A stretch of DNA of 64,000 bases from Fusibacter_A sp965140735 (GTDB taxonomy: Bacteria; Bacillota; Clostridia; Peptostreptococcales; Acidaminobacteraceae), in contig OZ223306.1 in NCBI GenBank assembly GCA_965140735.1, forward strand, positions 1,178,001 through 1,242,000. Direction: 5' to 3'. The translations under genes and the position numbers were made by a program. How positions within the stretch are numbered: the stretch's first letter is position 1; the number at the start of each line of letters is the position of its first letter. This document shows positions 52,272 to 61,900 of this stretch, one piece after another. Under the pieces are notes generated by a model, which was given only the letters and a program-made list of their open reading frames with translations, was not told the origin of the DNA and did not search any database.

Positions 52272-52637
52272 TTAGACTCTCATTTGATTTTTGAAGTAAA
52301 ATTGACGCTCATACGTAACCAAGCTATAAATTCTAGAAAACCACTCAACACCAAGTAGAGTTCCTGACACGCCTAAGAAGATAAAATACAAAACACTCCG
52401 AATTCTAATCAAAAATAAGAACACATAAACCGCAGTGAGCATCAGTATTCTCAAAGTATACAGAATGCTATTTATAGGCTCCACCTGTGTATAATACGAT
52501 CTGATATCTTCCATTTGTTCAATATAACAATCATGGTGATATGCTTTTGGAATCAGTAAATGATGTTCTTTTGATACCGTCAAATCTAATCTGTTTATGA
52601 TCGGCCTTCCACACTGTTCACAAGTTAATAGATTCAT
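52272..52637 (-). CDS. Small membrane protein with N-terminal zinc-ribbon-like motif
   Basis: A 121-residue protein. The N-terminus has a Cys-x2-Cys pair (LLTCEQCGRPII) and a distant HHDC, a likely zinc-binding module. Two hydrophobic segments follow (ILYTLRILMLTAVYVFLFLI and VLYFIFLGVSGTLLGVEWF), with a basic tail. No family recognised. The start site AGGATGTG is only moderate. It belongs with the neighbouring small genes. Confidence 0.55.
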   Translation of the reverse strand: MNLLTCEQCGRPIINRLDLTVSKEHHLLIPKAYHHDCYIEQMEDIRSYYTQVEPINSILYTLRILMLTAVYVFLFLIRIRSVLYFIFLGVSGTLLGVEWFSRIYSLVTYERQFYFKNQMRV

Positions 52638-52713
52638 AATAACACATCCTATCTCACATTATATTCTTGTTTGTTTATATTTTAACATTATTTTAGAATT
52701 GCGTCATTAATTT

Positions 52714-52944
52714 TCAGAATATTTCATCATTTCCATTCTCTTCATCATAATCATCATCGTCTTCATAATCTTCATCGTCTTCTTTATAGTCCTCTTCATC
52801 TTCATACTCGCTTAAAGGGTGATCCCACCAATTATGTTCATCTTCTTCATTTTCTTCGTCATAATCCACGTCATCTTCATAGAACTCGCTATCATCACCA
52901 ATTTCTATTCTCAAATGCGCTATTAGGTCATTAAATCTGAACAT
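52714..52944 (-). CDS. Extremely acidic low-complexity small protein
   Basis: A 76-residue protein: an N-terminal helix (MFRFNDLIAHLRIEIGDD), then a tract that is mainly Asp, Glu and Tyr (about 20-75). The AGGGAGG site before ATG 52944 is good. The repetitive codons GAT/GAA/TAT suggest slippage growth. There is no known domain; such tails may bind cations or basic partners, but that is speculation. Confidence 0.6.
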   Translation of the reverse strand: MFRFNDLIAHLRIEIGDDSEFYEDDVDYDEENEEDEHNWWDHPLSEYEDEEDYKEDDEDYEDDDDYDEENGNDEIF

Positions 52945-53004
52945 ACAATCGCCTCCCTAACACTGTCTATAACATATATACCCCTTTTCCAACCCTAACA
53001 ACGC

Positions 53005-53072
53005 AAAAAAACTGATCTTTCAATGATCATTTACATCCACAACGATATAACATGATCCTCAAAAAATCAGTT
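53005..53072 (-). terminator. Terminator of the der gene
   Basis: Minus strand AACTGAT (53072-53066) pairs with ATCAGTT (53016-53010), with an inner GATCAT/ATGATC stem, and is followed by TTTTTT. It lies 20 bases after the der stop. Confidence 0.65.
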
Positions 53073-53091
53073 CGATTATTTGTAATAAAAA

Positions 53092-54411
53092 TTATTCACC
53101 TCTTTGTTTAACCTTAAAAACAATTGGCGTCCCTTCATAATTAAAGTTCTTTCTAATTTGGTTTTCAATATAACGTACATATGAGAAATGCGCCAATTCT
53201 TTGACATTGACAAAGAGCACAAACGTCGGTGGTTTCACACCACATTGAGTTGCATAATAAATCTTAAGTCTTTTGCCTTTATCAGAAGGGGGTTGATTTA
53301 ACGCCATCGCTTCGTTGAGAATATCATTAAGTACACCTGTTGAGATTCTAAGCGCATGATTATTTGAGACATAAACCGCTTGTTCTAAAAGCTGCGTTAC
53401 CCTTTGTCCAGTCAGTGCAGAAACAAACATCACAGGTGCATAAGTCATATAGGCAAGCTCTTCTTTAACTTTCTTTGTATAGTCTTTGAAAGTACTATTG
53501 TCTTTTTCAAGTAAATCCCATTTGTTGACAACAATTACGATCGCTTTCCCTGCTTCATGTGCATATCCAGCAACCTTCTTATCTTGGTCTGTAACGCCCT
53601 CAACAGCATCAATCATGAGGAAACAAACATCTGAACGCTCAATTGCAGATAAAGCCCTTAATACACTGTATTTTTCAATGGATTCGTTAACTTTAGACTT
53701 ACGTCTAATTCCCGCTGTGTCTATAAGCACAAATTTCTGATCATTGTAAGTAAACGGTGTATCAATAGCGTCACGTGTTGTGCCTGCAATATCAGATACA
53801 ATAACTCTATTTTCACCAATGATCTTGTTCACCATAGATGACTTACCTACATTTGGTTTCCCTATGAAGCAAATTTTAATAGCGTCATCCTCTTCTTCGA
53901 GCAACGTATCCTCAGGAAATAATTTGACAACTTCATCTAATAAATCTCCAAGGCCCATTGCATTTACAGACGAGATCATAATTGGCTCTCCGAGACCTAA
54001 ATTATAATAATCATAAAAATGACTTGGTGTATTATACACATCGATCTTGTTAAGTACTAAAACAACAGGCTTCTTTGATACCCTTAGCATTTGCGCGATT
54101 TCTTCATCAGCACTTGTATAGGAGTACTTGCCATCACATAAATAGATGATGACATCTGCCGTATCAATAGCGATTTGCGCTTGATCTCTCATTTGAGATA
54201 AAATGATATCTGTTGAAGATGGCTCTATACCACCTGTATCAATAAGTGTAAAGTTATACCTTAACCATTCACATTCGGCGTATACACGATCACGTGTTAC
54301 ACCGGGTGTATCTTCTACAATGGAAATTCTCTTTCCAGCAATTCTATTAAAAAACGTGGACTTCCCCACATTCGGGCGGCCTACCACCGCAACGATTGGT
54401 TTTCTACTCAT
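53092..54411 (-). CDS. der: Ribosome-assembly GTPase Der (EngA)
   Basis: Double GTPase required for 50S subunit assembly. The 439-residue protein has two G domains in tandem: GRPNVGKSTFFN and GKPNVGKSSMVN P-loops, with DTGG and DTAG G3 motifs and NKID/NKWD G4 motifs. A C-terminal KH-like domain (about 350-439) ends PIVFKVKQRGE. ATG 54411 (MSRKPIVAV) has GGAGG upstream; a start at 54519 would add 36 residues lying inside the preceding gene. It overlaps the DUF512 gene end by a single-base gap, so they are coupled. Confidence 0.97.
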   Translation of the reverse strand: MSRKPIVAVVGRPNVGKSTFFNRIAGKRISIVEDTPGVTRDRVYAECEWLRYNFTLIDTGGIEPSSTDIILSQMRDQAQIAIDTADVIIYLCDGKYSYTSADEEIAQMLRVSKKPVVLVLNKIDVYNTPSHFYDYYNLGLGEPIMISSVNAMGLGDLLDEVVKLFPEDTLLEEEDDAIKICFIGKPNVGKSSMVNKIIGENRVIVSDIAGTTRDAIDTPFTYNDQKFVLIDTAGIRRKSKVNESIEKYSVLRALSAIERSDVCFLMIDAVEGVTDQDKKVAGYAHEAGKAIVIVVNKWDLLEKDNSTFKDYTKKVKEELAYMTYAPVMFVSALTGQRVTQLLEQAVYVSNNHALRISTGVLNDILNEAMALNQPPSDKGKRLKIYYATQCGVKPPTFVLFVNVKELAHFSYVRYIENQIRKNFNYEGTPIVFKVKQRGE

Positions 54412-54412
54412 T

Positions 54413-55723
54413 TTACTTCCCTCCATATAATATGCTTTCAACGAAATCGATTCCCATTTCACCGACTTTGACAACAGGTTTTTGATAATGTGTTTCAAGG
54501 TCTGTGATGGAACAATCATCTAACATCACGTCTTCATCTGCTCTAAACATAGATACTGGTAATAAAATGGCATCACAATTCTCTGCGTTTAAAACTTGTT
54601 TCTTTATATCTGTACCCGTGACCAATCCTGCCACAGTTATACGCTCTCCAAAAAAATCATTTTCGATCTTCTTTACCTTAATTTCCAGATTCGGAAATTC
54701 TGCCATTAATGCTGCCGCTAAACTTTGTAAATAAGGATAAGCCGCCACACCAGTAACGATTAAAACCTGTCTGTGTGTTTCTAATCTATAGTTATTAGAG
54801 CCTAAAATCTCACGCACTTCATGATCCAACTTTCTGATCATACCAATGCCATCTTCATGCTGTATAAAAGATTCATAAGCTTCATAGGGCGGGAAAGGCA
54901 CTCCAGAAAGCAAATAAAATTCATCTGCAAGAAAAGCAAATCTCGTTCCAATCTTTTTGAGTGCACGCTCTTGAAATGGATGCACAATATCAATCACTTG
55001 CTTTGATGTAACTTGATTAAACCCTTGCATTTCTATAAGACCTTGTCTATGTTTTGTAAGACCAATAGGCACTATGGCAACGCTCTGTAAATTGGACCCT
55101 AAAGTAATGAGGTCGTCAAGTGTACGTCTGAGTTCTTCACCGTCATTATATCCTGGGCATAAAACAATCTGTGCATTAACGACTATACCATTTGAAGTCA
55201 ATTTCTCCAGACGTTCCATGATATTGCCTGCAAATCTGTTGCCAAGCATTTTCACTCTAAGTTCTGGATTAGTCGTATGAACAGAGACATTAATAGGACT
55301 GATTCTATATTCAATAATTCGATTAAATTTATCTTCATTCAAATTCGTCAAGGTGACGAAGTTACCCTGTAAAAAAGACAATCTCGAGTCATCATCTTTA
55401 AAGTATAAAGTTGATCTCATGTTTTTAGGCAATTGATCAATAAAACAAAAGATACAATTGTTTGAACAACGTGTTGCATCATCTATAATGGGATTTTCAA
55501 ATTCAATACCCAATTCTTCATCAAATTCCTTATCAATTTCAAGATCCCAAATCTCACCGTCTTTTTTTTGTATCTCAACCACAATGAATTCATCGTTTGT
55601 GAGATACATCAAATCAATGATATCAACCACTTTTTTATTATTAATGCTGAGTAAAATATCGCCCGATTCTATTTCCAATTCCTCAGCGATTGAACCCGGG
55701 AGCACTTTCTTTATCTTATTCAT
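54413..55723 (-). CDS. PDZ/radical-SAM DUF512 protein
   Basis: A 436-residue protein of the DUF512 family. An N-terminal PDZ-like domain (about 1-65; KVLPGSIAEELEIESGD) is followed by a radical SAM core with the CxxxCxxC cluster motif CSNNCIFCF and FLQGNFVTLTN. The C-terminal DUF512 domain includes VPIGLTKHR and FVLIVTGVA-like VLIVTGVAAYPYLQ. ATG 55723 has GGGAAGG. Function unknown; a role near ribosome assembly is suggested by its regular placement before der. Confidence 0.88.
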   Translation of the reverse strand: MNKIKKVLPGSIAEELEIESGDILLSINNKKVVDIIDLMYLTNDEFIVVEIQKKDGEIWDLEIDKEFDEELGIEFENPIIDDATRCSNNCIFCFIDQLPKNMRSTLYFKDDDSRLSFLQGNFVTLTNLNEDKFNRIIEYRISPINVSVHTTNPELRVKMLGNRFAGNIMERLEKLTSNGIVVNAQIVLCPGYNDGEELRRTLDDLITLGSNLQSVAIVPIGLTKHRQGLIEMQGFNQVTSKQVIDIVHPFQERALKKIGTRFAFLADEFYLLSGVPFPPYEAYESFIQHEDGIGMIRKLDHEVREILGSNNYRLETHRQVLIVTGVAAYPYLQSLAAALMAEFPNLEIKVKKIENDFFGERITVAGLVTGTDIKKQVLNAENCDAILLPVSMFRADEDVMLDDCSITDLETHYQKPVVKVGEMGIDFVESILYGGK

Positions 55724-55835
55724 ACAGGCCTTCCCATCATAACATAATCCTCTACCATACAATCTAATATTGTAATATAAAATCATTCAAAGTGCAAATG
55801 AAACTTTTGCAATGATTTACTTTTTAGAAGAAATC

Positions 55836-56657
55836 CTATTTTATGATTTGGCACAGTTGACTCATGGTTCCTCGTTTGCCTCCATTTGCTTTTCGATGCG
55901 AATGATACAACTCGCTTTCACAGATAGTACAAGCAGCGTTTATCTCTATGTGATCACTTTTTAAACCGTTCTCTATAAAAATAAGTTCATTGGCTTTTTT
56001 CAAGTCTATAAAATATCTACCATTGGCCTTTGGTTCAAAAAAACACATCATATCACGCTCTGAAAAACGTTTTTTAAAAAGCGTCTTTACGAGTTCATCT
56101 ACCTCATAACAGCATTTACCCGCCGATTGACCAACACCTGCTAAAAGATGCTCAGCTTCACTATGATAGCAGTGCTTCATCGCTTTTAAAACATCTGTAG
56201 CAATCTTGTTGGAAGTCCCGCGCCACCCACTGTGAATAATGGCAACTGCTTCATTTACAGGATCAAAGATATAAAGAGGCACGCAATCCGCATAAAATGT
56301 CATCAAGATAACATCCTTACGGTTCGTCATCAAGGCATCTGTGTCAGGGCTTGAATAAAGTCTATACTCTGATAATGCCGTGTGCTTTACCTCTATTTCA
56401 TCTAAACTTTGAAAGTCTGTATTTTCATCTATTTTAAGTATGTGATTAGAGTGTGTCTGTCTTGTGGCGACGAGTATTTTTCCAGTGAGACCAAGGATAT
56501 CTATGGCAATTTTAATGTCCTGACATGCCGTTTCAAACTGTTCTGGATTATAAAAATTCGTATTCATCCCACCATATACACCTTGACTTACACCACCTGT
56601 CCTATCTGTTATGCCTAAATGTAAAGAGGTCGCCTTTAACTGTTCAAATTTTATCAT
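55836..56657 (-). CDS. pgeF: Peptidoglycan editing factor PgeF (YfiH/LACC1 family)
   Basis: Member of the YfiH family. In Escherichia coli PgeF is an amidase that removes misincorporated L-Ser from cell-wall precursors; other members act on purine nucleosides. The 273-residue protein has the conserved YADCVPLYIFDP and HSGWRGTSNKI motifs (metal-binding Cys and His), GVGQSAGKCCYEV and the late CTICESELYHSHRKANGGKRG. ATG 56657 has a weak site (AAAGAAGATC). It is the first gene of the pgeF-DUF512-der unit. It is separated from the ylm cluster, where it often lies, by about 7 kb. Confidence 0.9.
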   Translation of the reverse strand: MIKFEQLKATSLHLGITDRTGGVSQGVYGGMNTNFYNPEQFETACQDIKIAIDILGLTGKILVATRQTHSNHILKIDENTDFQSLDEIEVKHTALSEYRLYSSPDTDALMTNRKDVILMTFYADCVPLYIFDPVNEAVAIIHSGWRGTSNKIATDVLKAMKHCYHSEAEHLLAGVGQSAGKCCYEVDELVKTLFKKRFSERDMMCFFEPKANGRYFIDLKKANELIFIENGLKSDHIEINAACTICESELYHSHRKANGGKRGTMSQLCQIIK

Positions 56658-56730
56658 GATCTTCTTTGTACACCGCTACAAAAGTTCAGCATACACTCCT
56701 TTCCGATTAATGTGATATGTAGTCTATATA

Positions 56731-56758
56731 ATAGTATCATAAATGATTAGAGTGTCAA
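56731..56758 (-). promoter_or_regulatory. Sigma-A promoter for pgeF
   Basis: Minus strand TTGACA (56758-56753), 16-base spacer, TACTAT (56736-56731). The start point near 56724 leaves a 66-base leader to the pgeF ATG. Confidence 0.55.
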
Positions 56759-56811
56759 AAGACAAAAGTTTAGAAGTCCTCTAGCTCGATAATGCGAATT
56801 GATAAAAGGCT

Positions 56812-56840
56812 TTCATTCAGTTAAAATATAGAGGTATAAT
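56812..56840 (+). promoter_or_regulatory. Promoter for the two-component/ABC module
   Basis: TATAAT (56835-56840) with a weak -35 TTCATT (56812-56817) at 17-base spacing, about 50 bases before the response-regulator ATG. The weak -35 is compatible with activation by the response regulator. Confidence 0.45.
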
Positions 56841-56890
56841 CGGATAACTAAAACCTGTCCAACTCTTTCAAATACTAAGGAAGTGAATCA

Positions 56891-57580
56891 ATGTATAAAA
56901 TTTTGATCGTCGAGGATGATCTCCTCTTAAATAAAACCTTATCTTATAATTTAGTGGCTGATGGCTATGATGTCATTTCGGCTTTTAACTGTGTCTCAGC
57001 CCTCGAGTGGCTTAAAGAATCCCAATTTGATTTAGTATTACTAGACATAAACCTCCCAGATGGTAATGGGTTTGACTTGTGTAAAATTATTAAATCAAAC
57101 TCTCCAGATACATATAACCTCTTTTTAACTGCAAATGATCAAGAGGGTGATATGATTAAAGGTTATGATGCTGGTGGGTTTGATTATATCACCAAACCCT
57201 TTTCAATCACCGTTCTTTGCAAAAAAGTAGCCGTCCTCTTTGAAACGATTCACAAGCAAAGTCCAAAACATGATCTATATAATGACGGCATTTTAAAAAT
57301 AGATTTTTCTGAACAAACGGCTACTTTGAACGGCAATCTCATAGAGCTCACGCCAAAAGAATATCGCACCTTATCTCTTTTTATCCAAAATCCAAAACAG
57401 ATACTCACCAAACGGCAACTTTTAGAACAATTGTGGGATATTGATGGCAACTTTGTAGATGAGCATACACTGACAACCACGATAAGTCGTATACGCAAAA
57501 AAATTGAACACAAAGGTCATAAATATATCAAAACCACATATGGCCTAGGGTATCAATGGATCGGTGGTGACCCTCAATGA
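56891..57580 (+). CDS. OmpR-family response regulator
   Basis: DNA-binding response regulator. The 229-residue protein has an N-terminal receiver domain with acidic pocket (VEDD), phospho-acceptor Asp in LVLLDINLPDGNG (about residue 52) and the Lys in DYITKPF. The C-terminal winged-helix DNA-binding domain shows LTPKEYRTLSLF and RIRKKIEHKGHKYIKTTYGLGYQW. It probably controls the ABC genes downstream, since the four genes are contiguous in the same direction. The ATG follows AAGGAAGTGAA; the kinase gene overlaps its stop. Confidence 0.93.
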   Translation: MYKILIVEDDLLLNKTLSYNLVADGYDVISAFNCVSALEWLKESQFDLVLLDINLPDGNGFDLCKIIKSNSPDTYNLFLTANDQEGDMIKGYDAGGFDYITKPFSITVLCKKVAVLFETIHKQSPKHDLYNDGILKIDFSEQTATLNGNLIELTPKEYRTLSLFIQNPKQILTKRQLLEQLWDIDGNFVDEHTLTTTISRIRKKIEHKGHKYIKTTYGLGYQWIGGDPQ

Positions 57581-58608
57581 ATAGAAAAACACTTTTAACA
57601 GACAAAATTCTGATCATTGTAGCCACTGGCATGCTTCTATCTCTCTTTTTTGCAGGTTTATTAATGTACCTATATGTTAGAGATTTAACTGTTTTCTATA
57701 TAGGCGTTGGGCTTATACTTGCCCTCTTTTTTTGGTGTGCTGTCTTTCTTCATTATTTTCAAAAAAAACTACTCTACTTCACGTCTGACTTATGTAGAAC
57801 CTTGGATCATATGATAGATGGCGATGAAATACCTCACGTCCATCTAGAAGAAGAAACTCTATTGGCCCGTATTAATCACCGACTAGAGCGGCTCTACAAC
57901 ATTATGCAATCCACACAAAACAAGGTTGAAATTGAAAAGAAAGAATTACAGACTCTCGTTTCAGACATCTCACATCAGACCAAAACGCCTATAGCCAATC
58001 TAAAAATGATAAATGATACCCTGATAACGCGTAATATCCCTGCTGAAAAACAATTTGAATTTTTACAAGCTACTCAAAGTCAACTTAACAAACTGGCTTT
58101 TATGATTGAAGCATTGGTGAAAGCTTCTAGATTAGAAACAGGCCTAATTGTACTGAAAAAAAAAGAAATGCCACTATATGAGACCCTTGTGGCTGCTATT
58201 AATGGTATATTGCCATCTCTTGAAGACAAAAACATCACATTTTCAATGAACTGCTCCGAAACGCTAACTGTGCCACATGATACCAAATGGACTTCCGAGG
58301 CATTCTTCAATCTACTGGACAACGCCGTTAAATACACAGCATCAGGAGGTATTATTCGCGTCAATGTTGAAGCACTGGAAATGTATCTTAAAATAGACGT
58401 GATGGATACAGGCAAAGGCATTCCAGAAAGTGAACAAGCTCAAATATTCAGTCGATTTTATCGAGAAGCAAGTGTGCACGATATCGAAGGCATCGGAATT
58501 GGACTTTATCTCACACGAGAAATCATTACGTTGCAAGGTGGTTATATCAAGGTCACCTCAAAACTTAATCAAGGTAGCACCTTTTCTGTATTTTTACCTT
58601 GCTTCTAG
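57577..58608 (+). CDS. Sensor histidine kinase, short intramembrane-sensing type
   Basis: A 343-residue kinase with two adjacent N-terminal transmembrane segments (IIVATGMLLSLFFAGLLMYL and FYIGVGLILALFFWCAVFL) and almost no extracellular sensor between them. This is the pattern of intramembrane-sensing kinases that work with an ABC transporter. The H-box SDISHQTKTPIANL holds the phosphorylated His. The ATPase region shows FFNLLDNAVKYT, DTGKGIPES and GIGIGLYLTREI. Its ATG overlaps the response-regulator stop (ATGA). Confidence 0.93.
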   Translation: MNRKTLLTDKILIIVATGMLLSLFFAGLLMYLYVRDLTVFYIGVGLILALFFWCAVFLHYFQKKLLYFTSDLCRTLDHMIDGDEIPHVHLEEETLLARINHRLERLYNIMQSTQNKVEIEKKELQTLVSDISHQTKTPIANLKMINDTLITRNIPAEKQFEFLQATQSQLNKLAFMIEALVKASRLETGLIVLKKKEMPLYETLVAAINGILPSLEDKNITFSMNCSETLTVPHDTKWTSEAFFNLLDNAVKYTASGGIIRVNVEALEMYLKIDVMDTGKGIPESEQAQIFSRFYREASVHDIEGIGIGLYLTREIITLQGGYIKVTSKLNQGSTFSVFLPCF

Positions 58609-58699
58609 TTCCATTAAAATTATAAAATTCAATCCTTGGGAGATTTCTGTAACAATTGGGATTTATAATGAGTATATCAACTAAAAAGGCGGTTCATTT

Positions 58700-59365
58700 A
58701 TGCGTATTCTACAGACAGAAAACCTAAAAAAATATTATGGTATTGCCCCCAATATTACACGTGCTCTTGATGACGTCAATTTCACTGTCGATCAAGGCGA
58801 ATTTGTTGCCGTTGTTGGCACATCGGGTTCAGGCAAATCCACACTACTTCATATGATGGGCGGATTAGATAAACCCACCTCTGGTGAAGTCATTATACAG
58901 AATAGAAATCTCTCCCAAATGAAGGATGAACAACTGACCATCTTTAGACGTCGAAATATTGGCTTTGTCTTTCAAAATTACAATCTCGTTCCTATGCTCA
59001 ACGTCTATGAAAATATAGTGCTTCCCGTTGAACTGGATGGTGATACTGTTGATCAAAAGTATATGGGTGAAATTATTAGCATGCTCGGTTTTGAAAACAA
59101 ACTTAAAAGCATGCCCAGCAATCTTTCTGGTGGCCAGCAACAACGCGTTGCAATCGCACGTGCACTTATTAGCAAGCCCGCAATTGTGCTAGCTGATGAA
59201 CCCACTGGAAATCTTGATAGCAAATCCAGTGCTGATGTTATGGGGCTTTTAAAGCGTACAAGCCATGAATTTAATCAGACAATTGTCATGATTACCCATA
59301 ACATAGAACTTGCACAGCTTGCACATCGTATTGTTCGTCTTGAAGACGGCAAGATTGTGGCATAA
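58700..59365 (+). CDS. ABC transporter ATPase of the LolD/MacB/BceA type
   Basis: A 221-residue ATPase: Walker A GTSGSGKST, signature LSGGQQQR, Walker B IVLADEPTGNLDS and switch His in VMITHNIELA. The LolD/MacB group is identified by GEFVAVVGTSGSGKST and the NIVLPVEL segment. It works with the FtsX-type permease encoded next. AGGCGG lies just before ATG 58700. A 91-base gap with no recognisable feature separates it from the kinase gene. Confidence 0.92.
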   Translation: MRILQTENLKKYYGIAPNITRALDDVNFTVDQGEFVAVVGTSGSGKSTLLHMMGGLDKPTSGEVIIQNRNLSQMKDEQLTIFRRRNIGFVFQNYNLVPMLNVYENIVLPVELDGDTVDQKYMGEIISMLGFENKLKSMPSNLSGGQQQRVAIARALISKPAIVLADEPTGNLDSKSSADVMGLLKRTSHEFNQTIVMITHNIELAQLAHRIVRLEDGKIVA

Positions 59366-59378
59366 GGGGGGCACTCAG

Positions 59379-61796
59379 ATGACTCTCCCCTTTAAAAATG
59401 ACACCAGTCCGATTTTAAAAAAACTTGCCTTCTGCAGTTTTAAAACAGGTAAAATAAAAAGCCCACTCATTATACTGACCATTGTACTTTCAGTCACATT
59501 ACTGTCCACTTTTATACTCTCCATCACAGGCATGCATGTGGCTGAAAAGAAACAATTAGAACGCTCTAGTCATGTTACCTATGTCGACGTCGATCAAGCT
59601 CAAGTTAAAAAGTTACGCCATGACAAAAGAATTTCCGATACACTTTTAATTAAGCAAGCTTACAGCACGGACATCGACCAATACACCATTGTCCCTATGT
59701 ATATCGAACAAAAGACGAGTCCTATTTCAGTTATGACACTCATTGAAGGCCATTATCCTGAAAAATACGATGAAATTGCAGTAGATAAGGCTTACATGAA
59801 GCAAATTGGACAGCCACCTGAACTGAATACTCAATTAACAGTCACCTTTTACAATGGCATCACCGAAACATATACAGTTACCGGTTTTACAAATGATGAC
59901 ACATCAGAAAAAATATATGCCCTTTATTATTCTAGTGACTATGCTACATCAGGAAGTCAATTTCAACACGCAGTGACTTCAATTGCAACTCAGTTAAAAA
60001 ATGTGGATGATATGTCCAAAGGCATCTTTGAAGCCTATAGCAGGAGGATCGGTACAGACGCTCATATTGCTTACAAGAATATTGATATCAACGATGCCTT
60101 TTCAAAATCACTTTATTTGTACAATGAAGAATGCATTATAATCCTAACAACTGGATTTTTTGTTTTGTTTGCAAGTTATTTAGTCATTTATAGCATTTTT
60201 TACATTTATATTCAAAATCAAGTTCATTATTTCGGACAATTGCGTGCAATCGGCGCAACCACACGTCAGATCAAACGTATTATAAAAATAGAAGGTTTTA
60301 TTTTTTGCTTTATCGGTACAAGCATTGGTCTTATAATAGGTGCAAGTATCGCATTTTTATACAAACCAAGTGGATGGACTCTTAGTAATACCTTAATCAC
60401 TAGCATAATCATTTTTATATTCACTTACATGACAGTGCTCCTCTCCTTATGGAAACCAGCCAAGATTGCAAGCCACACTGCTCCTATTGAAGCCATCAAA
60501 TCAATAGTTGATAAAGACACCCATATTTCAGCCCCTAAACACCTACACCGTAAAATAACCCCACTGAATCTTGCGAAAATGGGCATCTATAGAAACCGTA
60601 AAAAAGTAATGTTGACACTATTATCACTCACTGTTTCAGGTATTATGTTTATGTCCGGAACCACTTTGCTCGCTTCACTGAATATGGAAAAGTTCGCACG
60701 CCATGGTATGATGAAATACGGTGAATTTATCATTTCATTATCCAGAAATGCTAAAAAAAATAATGACCATGGTTATACTGGTCTTCAACTTAAAAATCCA
60801 CTTAATCCAGAATTGATCCATGAAATATCAAAAATAGAAGGTATAAAATCAATAAAGTCTTATGAAAGCTTAGCCATACTGTACGACTATCAAAATCATC
60901 AAGCGCATAATGCTCTTACACCATTCAAACCTCAGCAAGTAGATTTATTAAATCAATACACACTTAATGGCACTATTAATTATGAACAAATGGTAGAGCA
61001 AGATGAAATATTAGTGGCAAGGAACAAAAGCACTGAATTCATCTATGGTTGGCGATTTAATGTTGGCGATCAGATCACCTTTAAATGGTACGATGGCAAA
61101 AGTAACCAATCTAAAACCTTTAAAATTAGCAATGAAATCAGCGATGCACTATTTCAGAATCCTGTCAGTGACGAAATTTTTGGTACTGTTGGCGATTTCA
61201 TAATCCCTAAGGCCACTTTAGAAAAAATGATGCCTTCTGGTTTTAACTTCAACAATAAGATTATTGTGTCTATCCAAAATTATGCCGATGACGAAGTTCA
61301 AATAAGAAGTAAGATAAAGATCCTTGTTGCTCCAAATGCGTATTTATCCCTAGATACATTAAATGATTATTATGAAGAGAGTTACCTCATGTATCACAGA
61401 ACAAGTGCTGTAATTTTTGGTATTTGTGGGTTTACGCTGTTGTTCGCCATGATCAATTTAGTAAATACCCTGATTGCCACAACGCTTTCTCGTAAACATG
61501 AGTTTTCAACCTTACGTTCAATTGGCTTAAGCAGACGCCAGCTCTTGAGAACACTTCAATATGAAGGGCTCATCTTGGCATTTTGGCATATTTTATTGAC
61601 ATTGTGCCTTGGTACGCCTATTGGTTACTACCTAGTTACTTACTTAAAATCACCTTGGGTGTGGCAATTTCCATCTCTCTATTTTATTGGCTATATCCTC
61701 TTAGCCGTTTCTTTTCCAGTTATAATCTCTACGACGACTACTTATGTACTCAATAAAAAAACACTTGTAGAACAGCTTAGGGAACACACAATTTAG
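59379..61796 (+). CDS. ABC transporter permease with two FtsX domains
   Basis: An 805-residue membrane subunit. About eight transmembrane segments form two halves, each with an extracytoplasmic domain (about 200 residues between TM1 and TM2, about 230 between TM5 and TM6). The FtsX motifs recur: FGQLRAIGATTRQIKRI in the first half and FSTLRSIGLSRRQLLRTL in the second. ATG 59379 has AAGGGGGG seven bases upstream; an upstream frame from 59310 overlaps the ATPase gene and is not supported. With the kinase it forms a module resembling Bce-like antimicrobial sensing and resistance. The substrate is unknown. Confidence 0.9.
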   Translation: MTLPFKNDTSPILKKLAFCSFKTGKIKSPLIILTIVLSVTLLSTFILSITGMHVAEKKQLERSSHVTYVDVDQAQVKKLRHDKRISDTLLIKQAYSTDIDQYTIVPMYIEQKTSPISVMTLIEGHYPEKYDEIAVDKAYMKQIGQPPELNTQLTVTFYNGITETYTVTGFTNDDTSEKIYALYYSSDYATSGSQFQHAVTSIATQLKNVDDMSKGIFEAYSRRIGTDAHIAYKNIDINDAFSKSLYLYNEECIIILTTGFFVLFASYLVIYSIFYIYIQNQVHYFGQLRAIGATTRQIKRIIKIEGFIFCFIGTSIGLIIGASIAFLYKPSGWTLSNTLITSIIIFIFTYMTVLLSLWKPAKIASHTAPIEAIKSIVDKDTHISAPKHLHRKITPLNLAKMGIYRNRKKVMLTLLSLTVSGIMFMSGTTLLASLNMEKFARHGMMKYGEFIISLSRNAKKNNDHGYTGLQLKNPLNPELIHEISKIEGIKSIKSYESLAILYDYQNHQAHNALTPFKPQQVDLLNQYTLNGTINYEQMVEQDEILVARNKSTEFIYGWRFNVGDQITFKWYDGKSNQSKTFKISNEISDALFQNPVSDEIFGTVGDFIIPKATLEKMMPSGFNFNNKIIVSIQNYADDEVQIRSKIKILVAPNAYLSLDTLNDYYEESYLMYHRTSAVIFGICGFTLLFAMINLVNTLIATTLSRKHEFSTLRSIGLSRRQLLRTLQYEGLILAFWHILLTLCLGTPIGYYLVTYLKSPWVWQFPSLYFIGYILLAVSFPVIISTTTTYVLNKKTLVEQLREHTI

Positions 61797-61806
61797 CGAT
61801 ATTCAA

Positions 61807-61858
61807 ATAAAAAAGTCGTCATACGATGCGTTTTATGATAACACATCGTATGACGACT
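61807..61858. terminator. Strong hairpin terminator between convergent genes
   Basis: AGTCGTCATACGATG (61814-61828) pairs perfectly with CATCGTATGACGACT (61844-61858). A clear T-run (CTTTTTTATTT) lies on the minus-strand side, so it ends the esterase transcript; on the plus strand it also faces the permease gene but the T-run there is poor. Confidence 0.75.
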
Positions 61859-61900
61859 CACTTTTCTACTTTCTCAACAATAAACATTTATCATTTTGTT

